Under the pieces are notes generated by a model. It was not told the origin of the DNA and did no database searches. It saw nothing but the letters and a program-made list of their open reading frames with translations. The translations under genes and the position numbers were made by a program. DNA of 6,566 bases from Acidobacteriota bacterium (GTDB lineage: Bacteria > Acidobacteriota > Polarisedimenticolia > Gp22-AA2), in the NCBI GenBank assembly GCA_027297005.1, contig JAPUIN010000357.1:1-6566 (forward strand), given 5' to 3'. Shown here piece by piece: positions 1-6,545 of the stretch. How positions within the stretch are numbered: position 1 is the first letter of the stretch; each line of letters opens with the position of its first letter.

Positions 1-557
1 TAGTAGCGGTAGCCCGTCAACGTTTTGGCGCCCCCCTGCTCGCGGTCGATGACGGCGAGAACCACGGCCACCTCGAGCCCGGCCTCCTCGACCTGTCGGA
101 TCGCCTGCAGCGTGGAGCCGCCGGTCGTGACGACGTCCTCGACCATCGCGACGCGCGCTCCGCGTGGGATGTCGTTCTCGATCACGCGCTGTGTTCCGTG
201 ATCCTTCATCGCCTTGCGGACCAGGAAGGCGCGTAGCGGGCGGGGCGCGCCCGTTTCGCTGCCGGATCCGGTCGATTTCACCGCCTGCTCCCACGACAGT
301 CCCGCGACATGGCCGACGATCGGATCGGCGCCGATCGTCGGTCCGCCGATCGCGTCGATGGGGCGACCGTCGTCCACGGCGATGCGATCGAGGGTCTCAA
401 GGATCAGCGTGGCGATGAGGTGGACCCCCTCGGGATCGAGCGTCGCCCGCTTGCAGTCGAAGAAGACCTTCGATCTCTGCCCCGAGGCGAGGACGAAGTC
501 ACCGTGCAGGACGCATTTCTCCTGGATCAGCTCCTTCAGACGTTCGCGTGGATTCAA
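1..557 (-). CDS. pyrE: orotate phosphoribosyltransferase (3' end cut off by window edge)
   Basis: PyrE transfers the phosphoribosyl group of PRPP to orotate, giving OMP in cytosolic de novo pyrimidine synthesis. I translated 185 codons by hand; they stay open to the left edge. Residues 25-36 (SGQRSKVFFDCK) match the orotate-side N-terminal motif, residues 71-77 read GGPTIGA, the flexible catalytic loop is RKAMKDHG (114-121, with K115, K118 and H120), and the PRPP-binding motif VEDVVTTGGS is at 139-148, followed by DREQGG (171-176). The family is usually about 190-215 residues, so only a short C-terminal piece should be missing. The start is a TTG preceded by AAGGAG five bases upstream; an in-frame GTG eleven codons further upstream has no such site. 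A somewhat long, Ser/Gly-rich loop (about 93-106) precedes the catalytic loop. The gene is divergent from the GWxTD gene. Confidence 0.95.
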   Translation of the reverse strand, partial: MNPRERLKELIQEKCVLHGDFVLASGQRSKVFFDCKRATLDPEGVHLIATLILETLDRIAVDDGRPIDAIGGPTIGADPIVGHVAGLSWEQAVKSTGSGSETGAPRPLRAFLVRKAMKDHGTQRVIENDIPRGARVAMVEDVVTTGGSTLQAIRQVEEAGLEVAVVLAVIDREQGGAKTLTGYRY

Positions 558-562
558 TCGTT

Positions 563-568
563 CTCCTT
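563..568 (-). promoter_or_regulatory. ribosome binding site of pyrE
   Basis: The minus strand reads AAGGAG here, five bases before the TTG at 557-555. It decides the start, because there is no ATG near the conserved N-terminus and the in-frame GTG upstream lacks a purine-rich site. Confidence 0.7.
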
Positions 569-661
569 GACTCTCAGCGGATTGCGACACAGGATCGATC
601 CGGGCCTGCGGCGCCGCTGGATCCGGCCACCCCGCGTGCTGCCGCAACGCCGCGCGCAGTG

Positions 662-690
662 CTGCCCGGTGTCGGGAGCCCGCCGGACAG
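662..690 (-). other. possible hairpin at the 5' end of the pyrE leader RNA
   Basis: In the minus-strand RNA, CTGTCCGG (690-683) can pair with CCGGGCAG (669-662), giving eight pairs including one G-U, around a 13-base loop. It would begin right at the start site predicted for the pyrE promoter. The plus-strand RNA has a C-A mismatch at the same place, so the stem fits the pyrE transcript slightly better. It might stabilise the leader or take part in regulation, but in GC-rich DNA such stems arise often by chance. Confidence 0.3.
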
Positions 691-692
691 TC

Positions 693-701
693 TGTTATAA
701 T
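693..701 (+). promoter_or_regulatory. extended -10 promoter for the GWxTD gene
   Basis: TGTTATAAT matches the sigma-70 extended -10 consensus (TGnTATAAT) exactly, in otherwise GC-rich DNA. No convincing -35 lies 16-18 bases upstream (CGGGAG or similar), which is common for extended -10 promoters. Transcription should begin near 706-709, at or just after the upstream GTG of the GWxTD frame. This favours the ATG at 754 as the start, unless the message is leaderless. The box overlaps the pyrE -10 on the other strand. Confidence 0.6.
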
Positions 702-726
702 ATCCGTGTTTACAACAACATGCCAA
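697..726 (-). promoter_or_regulatory. promoter of pyrE
   Basis: On the minus strand TTGGCA (726-721) lies 18 bases from TATTAT (702-697); each hexamer matches the sigma-70 consensus at five of six positions. The expected start is near 690, giving a leader of about 130 nt before the TTG of pyrE. Its -10 covers nearly the same bases as the plus-strand TATAAT (696-701). This call rests on reading consensus by eye only. Confidence 0.5.
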
Positions 727-753
727 GCGAACCGATTTTCAGCAATCCAAACG

Positions 754-2367
754 ATGCAGGCGGCCGCCACCGCCCGCGCCGACGGCCAGAGGGTTCACGA
801 TCAGCTCGAGGTGTCGCGCTGGGCACTGTCGCTGGCGTTCCTGCTGCTGATGCTCCTGTTCCTGTCACTCCTGGTTTTCTTCTTCCTGCCGGCCGAGGCC
901 GAGGCGAAGCGCATGCGGCCGATCAACTTCGATCGGCCGACCAAGGACTGGTACCAGGGACCGGTCCGCTACCTCACCTCCAAGCAGGAGGTGAAGGCGT
1001 ATAAGTCGCTCGACAACGAGCTCGACCGGCGCAACTTCATCGACTGGTTCTGGCAGCGGCGCGATGTGATCCCGGCGACGCGCGAGAACGAGTTCCGCGA
1101 TCGGTTTGAACGTCGCGTCTTCGAATCGGAGCGCAAGTTCAGTCACACCTCCAAGCCGGGGTGGAAGACCGACATGGGGAAGATTTACATCCTCGTTGGC
1201 CCGCCCGATGACGTCGTGACCGATGCGGTCGGGAAAGGGCATCGCGGCGTCATCACCTGGTCCTATCGCAATCCGCCGTTTCCCGATCTGCGTCCCAACA
1301 CGGTCGTTGCGTTCGCCAAGGATGCGAGCGGCGAGTTCGTGCTGAGCACCAGCCCGACTCTCGATTCCGACGTGGCCCGCGGGCTGCGCTTCAACAGGGT
1401 GAAGCTGACCGCCGACGGCCGTTATTACCGCCCCGGGCGCGACCCGATCCTGCTGGATCAGGGCGTTCCGCTGAGCCAGGGGGAGATGCAGACGATGTTC
1501 ATCTACGGACGCCTGCAGCAGCTGCCGCCGGGTGAGGAGGAGATGTTCCAGGACATCATCTTCTCGCGCGAGTTCTACGGCACGATCCCGATGGACTCGC
1601 GGATGGATTTCTACAAATCGGAGGACGAGAGGACCTTCTCCACTCTCACCGTCGGCATCAAGAGCGCCTCGGTGCAGTATCGAGATCAGGACGGCGTCTC
1701 GGTTCCGGACGTCGGCGTATTCGGAAAGCTGGTCAACAAGGACAATCCCGAGGACACCTACCCCCTCGCGAGCGACAGTGCCTTCGCCGGGAGCCCGACG
1801 AACGCCGAGGCCGGGCCGAGCGACCTGCTGATCTTCCAGGCGACCGGCGGCTTCCCCCCCGGCCGCTACCAGCTTGTCCTGGGGGTCGAGGATCGGGTCA
1901 GCGGGAAGATCGCAGCGTACCGGAAGGATGTCGTGATCCCCGACCTGACCGGCGAGGAGCTCATGCTGTCGACGGTGACGCTCGCGTCGACGCTGGAGCC
2001 GCAGGAGCATTTTGTCGGGGCGGGACGGCCGTTCCGCCTCGGCCGGTTCCTCCTGGTGCCTCAGCCCGACAACATCTTCCATCGCGACGACGAGCTGAAT
2101 CTCTATTTCCAGATTTACTCCCCCGGTATCGACCCGGAGATCGGGAGTCCGCGGCTGGATGTGCTCTACACCTTCCGCCACCGGCAGAAGGACGGCACCC
2201 TGGTGAACCTGGGAAGCTACCAGGTGCAGGACTCGCGTGCGCAGGTGCAGGGGTACGCGGTGCCGTTGAAGGAGTGGCTCGAGGGGGAGTACGTGATCAC
2301 CATCTCCGTCTTCGACCGAGTGCGTGGCAAACCCGTGTCGGACAAGGTTGAGTTCGTCATCCGCTAG
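754..2367 (+). CDS. GWxTD domain-containing protein, signal peptide or N-terminal anchor
   Basis: The function is not known. Counting from the ATG at 754 the protein has 537 residues. A long hydrophobic stretch (about 23-47) ends in PAEAEA, so it is either a cleaved signal peptide or a membrane anchor, and the rest should lie outside the cytoplasm. The signature GWKTD is at 136-140, inside a conserved block (about 60-205) that includes RRNFIDWFWQRRD and the following YILVGPPDDV. The C-terminal half is predicted mainly beta, with two similar segments (about 367-396 and 508-537) sharing a G-x-Y...DRV-x-GK pattern. The start is uncertain: an in-frame GTG at 706 coincides with the predicted transcription start, and a GTG at 811 would give a short MSR n-region before the hydrophobic core. 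None has a clear ribosome binding site. The TAG stop overlaps the rdgB stop. Confidence 0.85.
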   Translation: MQAAATARADGQRVHDQLEVSRWALSLAFLLLMLLFLSLLVFFFLPAEAEAKRMRPINFDRPTKDWYQGPVRYLTSKQEVKAYKSLDNELDRRNFIDWFWQRRDVIPATRENEFRDRFERRVFESERKFSHTSKPGWKTDMGKIYILVGPPDDVVTDAVGKGHRGVITWSYRNPPFPDLRPNTVVAFAKDASGEFVLSTSPTLDSDVARGLRFNRVKLTADGRYYRPGRDPILLDQGVPLSQGEMQTMFIYGRLQQLPPGEEEMFQDIIFSREFYGTIPMDSRMDFYKSEDERTFSTLTVGIKSASVQYRDQDGVSVPDVGVFGKLVNKDNPEDTYPLASDSAFAGSPTNAEAGPSDLLIFQATGGFPPGRYQLVLGVEDRVSGKIAAYRKDVVIPDLTGEELMLSTVTLASTLEPQEHFVGAGRPFRLGRFLLVPQPDNIFHRDDELNLYFQIYSPGIDPEIGSPRLDVLYTFRHRQKDGTLVNLGSYQVQDSRAQVQGYAVPLKEWLEGEYVITISVFDRVRGKPVSDKVEFVIR

Positions 2368-3002
2368 GGTGCCTGGCCACGGCCGGCCAAGAAATGGCGA
2401 CCCGCTGCCATCCCGAGAAATTTCGCCAGCTGCCGGAACGCCCGCCCCCGATGCGACACGCTCTCTTTCTTCTCCTGCGTGATATCGGCGAAGGTCGCTT
2501 CGATCGGCGGGTAGTAGAACAGCGGGTCGTAGCCGAACCCCTCCTCGCCGCGCTCCGCGGTCAGGATGCGACCCTCGCAGACGCCCCGGAACAGGTGGGA
2601 CGCTCCGTCCGGCCGTGCGATCGCCGCCACGGCGACGTAGCGCCCGGTGCGTCGTGCCTCCTCGACCCCCGTCAGCTCCTTCAGCATCAGCCCGCGGCGA
2701 CCCGCATCGTCCAGCCCTTCCCCACCGTAGCGCGCCGAGAGCGGGCCGGGCCGACCGCCGAGCGCGTCGACCTCGATCCCCGAATCGTCGGCCACGGCGG
2801 GACATCCGGCGATCCGCGCGTAGTGCTGCGCCTTGGCGCGGGCGTTCTCCTCGTAGGTCGCGCCGCTCTCCAAGAACGGCGCCTCGATGCCGCAATCGCG
2901 AAGCGTCACCACCGTCAACCCGAGGCCGTCGAGAAACGGAAGGATCTCACACATCTTGCCGGGATTGAACGTCGCAAGGAGGATGCGGGGGCCGGTCATC
3001 AC
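2364..3002 (-). CDS. rdgB: RdgB/HAM1 family non-canonical purine NTP pyrophosphatase (dITP/XTP)
   Basis: Hydrolyses dITP, ITP and XTP to the monophosphate and pyrophosphate, keeping deaminated purines out of DNA and RNA. The 212-residue product is close to the roughly 200 usual for the family. Visible motifs, in order: ATFNPGK (10-16), the nucleotide and metal-binding ADDSGIEVDALGGRPG (71-86), SARYGG (89-94), GFGYDPLF (155-162) and SHRGRA (183-188), all intact. The frame opens GTG-ATG; a GGGAG lies 10 bases before the GTG and 13 before the ATG at 2999, so the GTG is slightly preferred. It starts 17 bases after the rph stop and is the last gene of the minus-strand array; rph-rdgB adjacency is common in bacteria. 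Its TAG stop shares the CTAG at 2364-2367 with the convergent GWxTD gene, leaving no room for a terminator between them. Confidence 0.96.
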   Translation of the reverse strand: MMTGPRILLATFNPGKMCEILPFLDGLGLTVVTLRDCGIEAPFLESGATYEENARAKAQHYARIAGCPAVADDSGIEVDALGGRPGPLSARYGGEGLDDAGRRGLMLKELTGVEEARRTGRYVAVAAIARPDGASHLFRGVCEGRILTAERGEEGFGYDPLFYYPPIEATFADITQEKKESVSHRGRAFRQLAKFLGMAAGRHFLAGRGQAP

Positions 3003-3019
3003 GTTTGAGCCGCTCCCGT

Positions 3020-3769
3020 TCAGGGACGCGGCAGCAGCGCGGGAAGAATGTCGCGGAGCACCTCACGCTGGGCGTCAAAAAGCCTGGCCGTTCCCAGCGC
3101 CGCCAGATCGAGCAGCGCGTCCAACTCCTTGCGGGTAAACGGCACCTTTTCGCCGGTCCCCTGAATCTCGACGAACGCTCCGGTGTCGGTGGAGACGATG
3201 TTCATATCGACGTCCGCCTGCGAGTCCTCGGCATAGGCGAGATCGAGGCAGGGGGTGCCGTCGAGGACCCCGACCGAGGTGGCGGCCACCATGCCGCGCA
3301 ATGGGCTTCTCCCCAGCAGGCCTTTGCTCCGGGCCTTCCCGAGCGCCAGGACCAGCGCCACGAAGGCGCCGGTGATCGCCGCCGTCCTCGTCCCGCCGTC
3401 GGCCTGGATGACATCGCAGTCGATCCAGAACGTGCGCGGGCCGAGCGCCTTCAGATCGCTCACCGATCGGAGCGACCGCCCGATCAACCGCTGGATCTCC
3501 TGCGTGCGCCCGGAGGCGCGCCCCCTGGTGACCTCACGCTGGGTGCGCTGATTGGTCGCCCGCGGGAGCATCCCGTACTCGGCGGTGATCCATCCCTGGC
3601 CGGTCTCGCGAAGGAACGACGGCACCCGTTCCTCCATGCTGGCTGTGCAGTGGACATGTGTGTTGCCGATCTTGATCAGCGCCGAACCCTCGGCATACAT
3701 GTTGACGCCCGTCGCGATCTCGATGGGCCGCATCTCCTTCTCGGTCCTGCCGTCAAGGCGCTGCATCAT
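3020..3769 (-). CDS. rph: ribonuclease PH
   Basis: A phosphorolytic 3'-5' exoribonuclease that trims tRNA 3' ends using inorganic phosphate, acting as a hexameric ring. The 249-residue product is slightly longer than the 238 of E. coli. Family blocks visible: [11 protein letters not shown] (5-15), [13 protein letters not shown] (41-53), [14 protein letters not shown] (57-70), [16 protein letters not shown] (86-101) whose Arg88 corresponds to the phosphate-binding arginine, [19 protein letters not shown] (117-135), and [12 protein letters not shown] (181-192) with the acidic catalytic residues. The C-terminus carries a few extra residues ending LLPRP. The frame opens ATG-ATG overlapping the murI stop; the second ATG (3766) lies four bases from GGAGG and is probably the used start, costing one residue. 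Confidence 0.97.
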   Translation of the reverse strand: MMQRLDGRTEKEMRPIEIATGVNMYAEGSALIKIGNTHVHCTASMEERVPSFLRETGQGWITAEYGMLPRATNQRTQREVTRGRASGRTQEIQRLIGRSLRSVSDLKALGPRTFWIDCDVIQADGGTRTAAITGAFVALVLALGKARSKGLLGRSPLRGMVAATSVGVLDGTPCLDLAYAEDSQADVDMNIVSTDTGAFVEIQGTGEKVPFTRKELDALLDLAALGTARLFDAQREVLRDILPALLPRP

Positions 3770-4602
3770 CCCTCCCCCAGTCTCCCGTCTCTGAACTCGA
3801 GGCTCACGAGCTCGAGCCGCGCCAGCGCGCGACCCAGAAACCGAGAGCCAACCTCATGAAAGCGCTCCGACGAATCGGTCACGAAGAAGTGATCCTCGCC
3901 CGGATTCCCGCCAGCCCCCGCGAGCAGGCCGTTCGATTCGAGACATTCGCGGACCGCGGCCGCCGTCGCCTTCGCCGAATCGACGAGCGTGACTCCCGGC
4001 CCGATCTCCTCGCCGATGACCCGTTCGAGGAGCGGATAGTGCGTGCACCCCAGCACCAGAGCGTCGATCCCGTTCAGGCTACCGAGGTAGGCGCGCGCCG
4101 TGGAACGGGCGACCTCATTATCCACCCAACCCTCCTCCGCCAGCGGCACGAACAACGGGCAGGCGCGCCCTGTGACCCGGGCATCCGCTCGATGCCGCCT
4201 GATCGCTTCCGTGTACGCACCGCTGCCTATGGTCGCCGCGGTGCCGATGACGCCGATCCGTCCCGAGCGCGAGGCCCGGCTCGCCGCCGCGGCTCCCGGC
4301 TCAATGACCCCGACGATCGGGATGCGCATCCTCTTCTTCAGCTCTTCGATCGCGAGGGCCGACATCGTGTTGCAGGCGATCACCAGCGCCTTGATCCCCC
4401 GCGCCACGAGGAAGCGCGCCCCCTCCAGCGCGTAACGGCGAATGGTCGCGGCCGACTTGGTACCGTACGGGACGCGCGCGGTGTCGCCGAGGTAAAGCAG
4501 GTTCTCCGCGGGGGGCAGAACGTCGCGCAACGCCTTGAAGACGGTGAGACCGCCGATGCCCGAATCGAAGACGCCGATTCCATGCGGATGTTCGGCGGTC
4601 AC
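3766..4602 (-). CDS. murI: glutamate racemase
   Basis: Interconverts L- and D-glutamate in the cytosol, supplying the D-Glu of the peptidoglycan stem peptide. The 278 residues fit the usual 255-285. The two catalytic cysteines are present in their standard settings: ACNTMS (Cys77) and LGCTHYPLL (Cys186, with His188). The N-terminal [12 protein letters not shown] (11-22) holds the conserved Asp13-Ser14, and [10 protein letters not shown] (38-47) is the second substrate-binding block. Start is GTG, four bases after GGGG. The GTG overlaps the TGA of the GerMN gene (GTGA), and the murI TGA overlaps the rph start, so the gene is coupled on both sides. With the amidase and GerMN genes upstream it forms a cell-wall group. 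Confidence 0.97.
   Translation of the reverse strand: MTAEHPHGIGVFDSGIGGLTVFKALRDVLPPAENLLYLGDTARVPYGTKSAATIRRYALEGARFLVARGIKALVIACNTMSALAIEELKKRMRIPIVGVIEPGAAAASRASRSGRIGVIGTAATIGSGAYTEAIRRHRADARVTGRACPLFVPLAEEGWVDNEVARSTARAYLGSLNGIDALVLGCTHYPLLERVIGEEIGPGVTLVDSAKATAAAVRECLESNGLLAGAGGNPGEDHFFVTDSSERFHEVGSRFLGRALARLELVSLEFRDGRLGEG
3770..3778 (-). promoter_or_regulatory. ribosome binding site of rph, inside the murI 3' end
   Basis: The minus strand reads GGGGGAGGG directly before ATGATG. The GGAGG core is only one base from the first ATG but four from the second, which favours the second ATG. Because the site lies inside murI coding sequence and the murI TGA is embedded in ATGATG, ribosomes finishing murI could restart on rph. 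Confidence 0.6.
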
Positions 4603-5291
4603 CGGCCCCTGTCCACGATCGACATGTCCTGGTTGTAGTCACGGGTGAGATCCAGGTGGCTCTTGAGGGTCTCCCGCTCCTCGCCCCCCACGAGGATCCG
4701 CACCCGTCTAATCGTATCGAGGTTGTAGGTGAGCGAGTTGACCACCGAGAAGACCGTCGCGAGCTCGGCGGCGCTGCCTCCCGGATGGAGGGAAACGACC
4801 TCGTCACTCAGGTCGACGTAGGCGGTCTTGAACCGATCGATGAACAGGCTCAGAACGCGGGTCTCGGGAGGGAGGGTCGGCAGGAGATCGTCCCGGTTCG
4901 GCCCGTTGATCAGCGCGACGATGATCTGCTTCGCCTGATCCGCGGGGGATGCGGTCAGGAAGATGCGGCGTCGTTCCGTCGCCAGGAGGTCGCTGTCGGC
5001 TTTCTGGAAGAAGAGCACCACGGTGCGCCGGTTCCCCTCGGAGAGGAACGATCTGTCCTGCAGAGGCGGCGGCTCCTCCACCGCCGTCTCGGTGACGGTG
5101 GAACCGCCGTCCTCGTCCAGGACCTCCTCTTCGGCGATCGGCTCCTCACCGTCTGTTCCGAGCGGCTCGCGCAACGAAACGTCGGCGGTCAGGGTCTCCT
5201 CGCCGGAACCCGAACTGGTGACGAGGGCGAACAGCAGCACGACAGCCACGACGATGGCCGCCGAGATGAGGACGAGCTTCTTCGTCTCCAT
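4599..5291 (-). CDS. GerMN domain-containing membrane-anchored protein
   Basis: A 230-residue protein in three parts: a positively charged start (METKK) with one membrane segment (about 6-25), a low-complexity acidic linker rich in Glu, Asp, Gly and Pro (about 29-78), and a C-terminal GerMN domain (about 88-217). The GerMN pattern is seen in FFQKADSDLLATERRRI, then GSAAELATVFSVVNSLTYN (172-190), RRVRILVGGEERETLKSHLDL (195-215). There is no lipobox cysteine, so it is anchored by the helix, with the domain in the periplasm. In spore formers GerM acts in the mother cell-forespore channel and in germination; here no sporulation gene is near, so another wall-related role is likely. It starts 12 bases after the amidase stop, with AAGG eight bases before the ATG, and its TGA overlaps the murI GTG. 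Family call firm, role unknown. Confidence 0.88.
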   Translation of the reverse strand: METKKLVLISAAIVVAVVLLFALVTSSGSGEETLTADVSLREPLGTDGEEPIAEEEVLDEDGGSTVTETAVEEPPPLQDRSFLSEGNRRTVVLFFQKADSDLLATERRRIFLTASPADQAKQIIVALINGPNRDDLLPTLPPETRVLSLFIDRFKTAYVDLSDEVVSLHPGGSAAELATVFSVVNSLTYNLDTIRRVRILVGGEERETLKSHLDLTRDYNQDMSIVDRGR

Positions 5292-5303
5292 GAAAGAACC
5301 TTA

Positions 5304-6545
5304 TCAGCGGCGGCGCTGCTTCATGTACCTCTGGTGGTAGCGCGCGATGCTGTCATGGATCGACTGCGCGAGACGGTCCTTGAAGACCGGATCCCGCAAC
5401 CGTCGCTCCTCATTGGCATTGGTGATGAAGGCGACCTCGATCAGCACGGCCGGCATGGTGGCGCCCATGAGGACCTTGAAAGGGGCCTGCTTGATGCCGC
5501 GGTTGGCGATCCCGAGCGTGTCGTTCAGGTTATCCTGGATCACCTCGGCCAGCTCGCTCGACTCGCGCAGGAAGGCCGACTGGGCGATGTCCCACAGGAT
5601 CAGTTCGAGCCCGTCCTGGCGCGAAACGCCCTCATCGAGCCCGATCGTGTTGTTCTCGATCGCGGCGACCGCGCGCGCCGCGTCGTCGGTCGCCTGATAC
5701 GAAAGAAAGTAGGTCTCTGCGCCGCGGGCCCTGTGGCGCCGCGAGGCGTTCGCGTGAATGCTGACGAAGAGGTCGGCGCGATTGTGGTTGGCGATCGCCG
5801 TCCTGTCGTCAAGCGAGATCGGTCGATCGTTTTCGCGCGTGAGAATCACCACCGCGTCCATCTCGTTCGACAGCATGTCGCGCAGTCGGCGGGCGATGTC
5901 GAGGGTGACGAACTTCTCCACCAACCCGGTCGGCCCGCGCGCCCCGGTGTCCTCCCCTCCATGCCCGGGGTCGATCACGACGACGAACTCCTCCTCGGGC
6001 GGCACACCGCGGGCCACGGTCGGGATGCGCGGCTCGCCGAATGATCGACCCCCCTCATCCGCGTCGCCGGGTTCCGGGAAGCCCAGGCCGGGCGTCTCCC
6101 CGTCGGTTCGTTCGGCCCCGGGCCGGCGGGGCGCTGGAATACCGATAGCGCTCGGCGGTCCCCGGCGCCGTCTCAAATCGATGACGACCCGGAACGGCTC
6201 CCCCATTTCGAACGAGGAGAAGGTTTCGAACTCGTCTCCGGTGTAGAAGATCAGCTCGGCGTTGGAGGCGCCACCCGAAAATCTGATCCGCTCGAGGATA
6301 TCGCTATCGTATCGCCTCTTCTTGAATGGCGAGACGACCCGGCTCTCGTCGATGGCGAAAATGATTTTTCTTCCGGAACGCCGGATCTCATACCTTGGTC
6401 GTTGCGTGAACTCGATGACGACGCGCACGCCGGCCTGATTCTCAATCGTGCGAAGCGTGAAGCCGACGGAGCCCCCGGCCTGCGCCCGCACGGGGCTTAC
6501 GAGAAAGGTCCCGAGGGCCGCGAGGTACGCAAGGCCCAGAATCAC
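5304..6545 (-). CDS. N-acetylmuramoyl-L-alanine amidase (AMIN + Amidase_3), AmiC type
   Basis: A zinc enzyme that cuts the amide bond between N-acetylmuramic acid and L-Ala, splitting septal peptidoglycan during daughter-cell separation. From the GTG at 6545 it has 413 residues: an export signal ending near VRAQA (19-23), an AMIN domain (about 27-125) that in this family targets the enzyme to septal wall, a Pro/Gly/charged linker (126-185), and the Amidase_3 domain (187-405). Zinc ligands are visible as His195 (DPGHGG), Glu210 (GLVEKFVTLDIA) and His264 (SIHANA), and the catalytic Glu370 in VLIEVAFITN. The C-terminus is basic (KQRRR), followed by tandem in-frame TGA TAA stops. No ribosome binding site precedes the GTG, the signal has no basic n-region, and the frame is open to the right edge, so the true start may be outside. 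Probably first gene of the array seen here. Confidence 0.93.
   Translation of the reverse strand: MILGLAYLAALGTFLVSPVRAQAGGSVGFTLRTIENQAGVRVVIEFTQRPRYEIRRSGRKIIFAIDESRVVSPFKKRRYDSDILERIRFSGGASNAELIFYTGDEFETFSSFEMGEPFRVVIDLRRRRGPPSAIGIPAPRRPGAERTDGETPGLGFPEPGDADEGGRSFGEPRIPTVARGVPPEEEFVVVIDPGHGGEDTGARGPTGLVEKFVTLDIARRLRDMLSNEMDAVVILTRENDRPISLDDRTAIANHNRADLFVSIHANASRRHRARGAETYFLSYQATDDAARAVAAIENNTIGLDEGVSRQDGLELILWDIAQSAFLRESSELAEVIQDNLNDTLGIANRGIKQAPFKVLMGATMPAVLIEVAFITNANEERRLRDPVFKDRLAQSIHDSIARYHQRYMKQRRR

Noticed and set aside
558..753. Small RNA or small protein gene in the intergenic region
   Set aside because: Apart from the promoter elements and a weak hairpin I see no tRNA-like fold, no ribosome binding site with a short frame and no terminator.
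309..1004. Plus-strand open frame running across pyrE, the intergenic region and the start of the GWxTD gene
   Set aside because: It is antisense to well-conserved PyrE motifs, crosses the predicted promoters and shows no recognisable protein.
2373..2390. Possible bidirectional terminator at the convergent junction (TGGCC...GGCCA)
   Set aside because: The stem is only about five pairs, lies inside rdgB coding sequence and has no T-run on either side.
865..2895. Long minus-strand open frame antisense to the GWxTD gene and overlapping rdgB in another frame
   Set aside because: Its translation is Arg/Gly/Ala-rich with no family pattern, and it conflicts with two clearly recognisable genes; long antisense frames are expected at this GC content.
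3005..3859. Plus-strand open frame antisense to rph
   Set aside because: A shadow of RNase PH; low-complexity charged composition and no family signature.
4656..6044. Long plus-strand open frame opposite the GerMN and amidase genes
   Set aside because: It is the reverse image of two genes with intact motifs; the product is rich in Asp, Arg, Gly and Val without domain structure and has no ribosome binding site.
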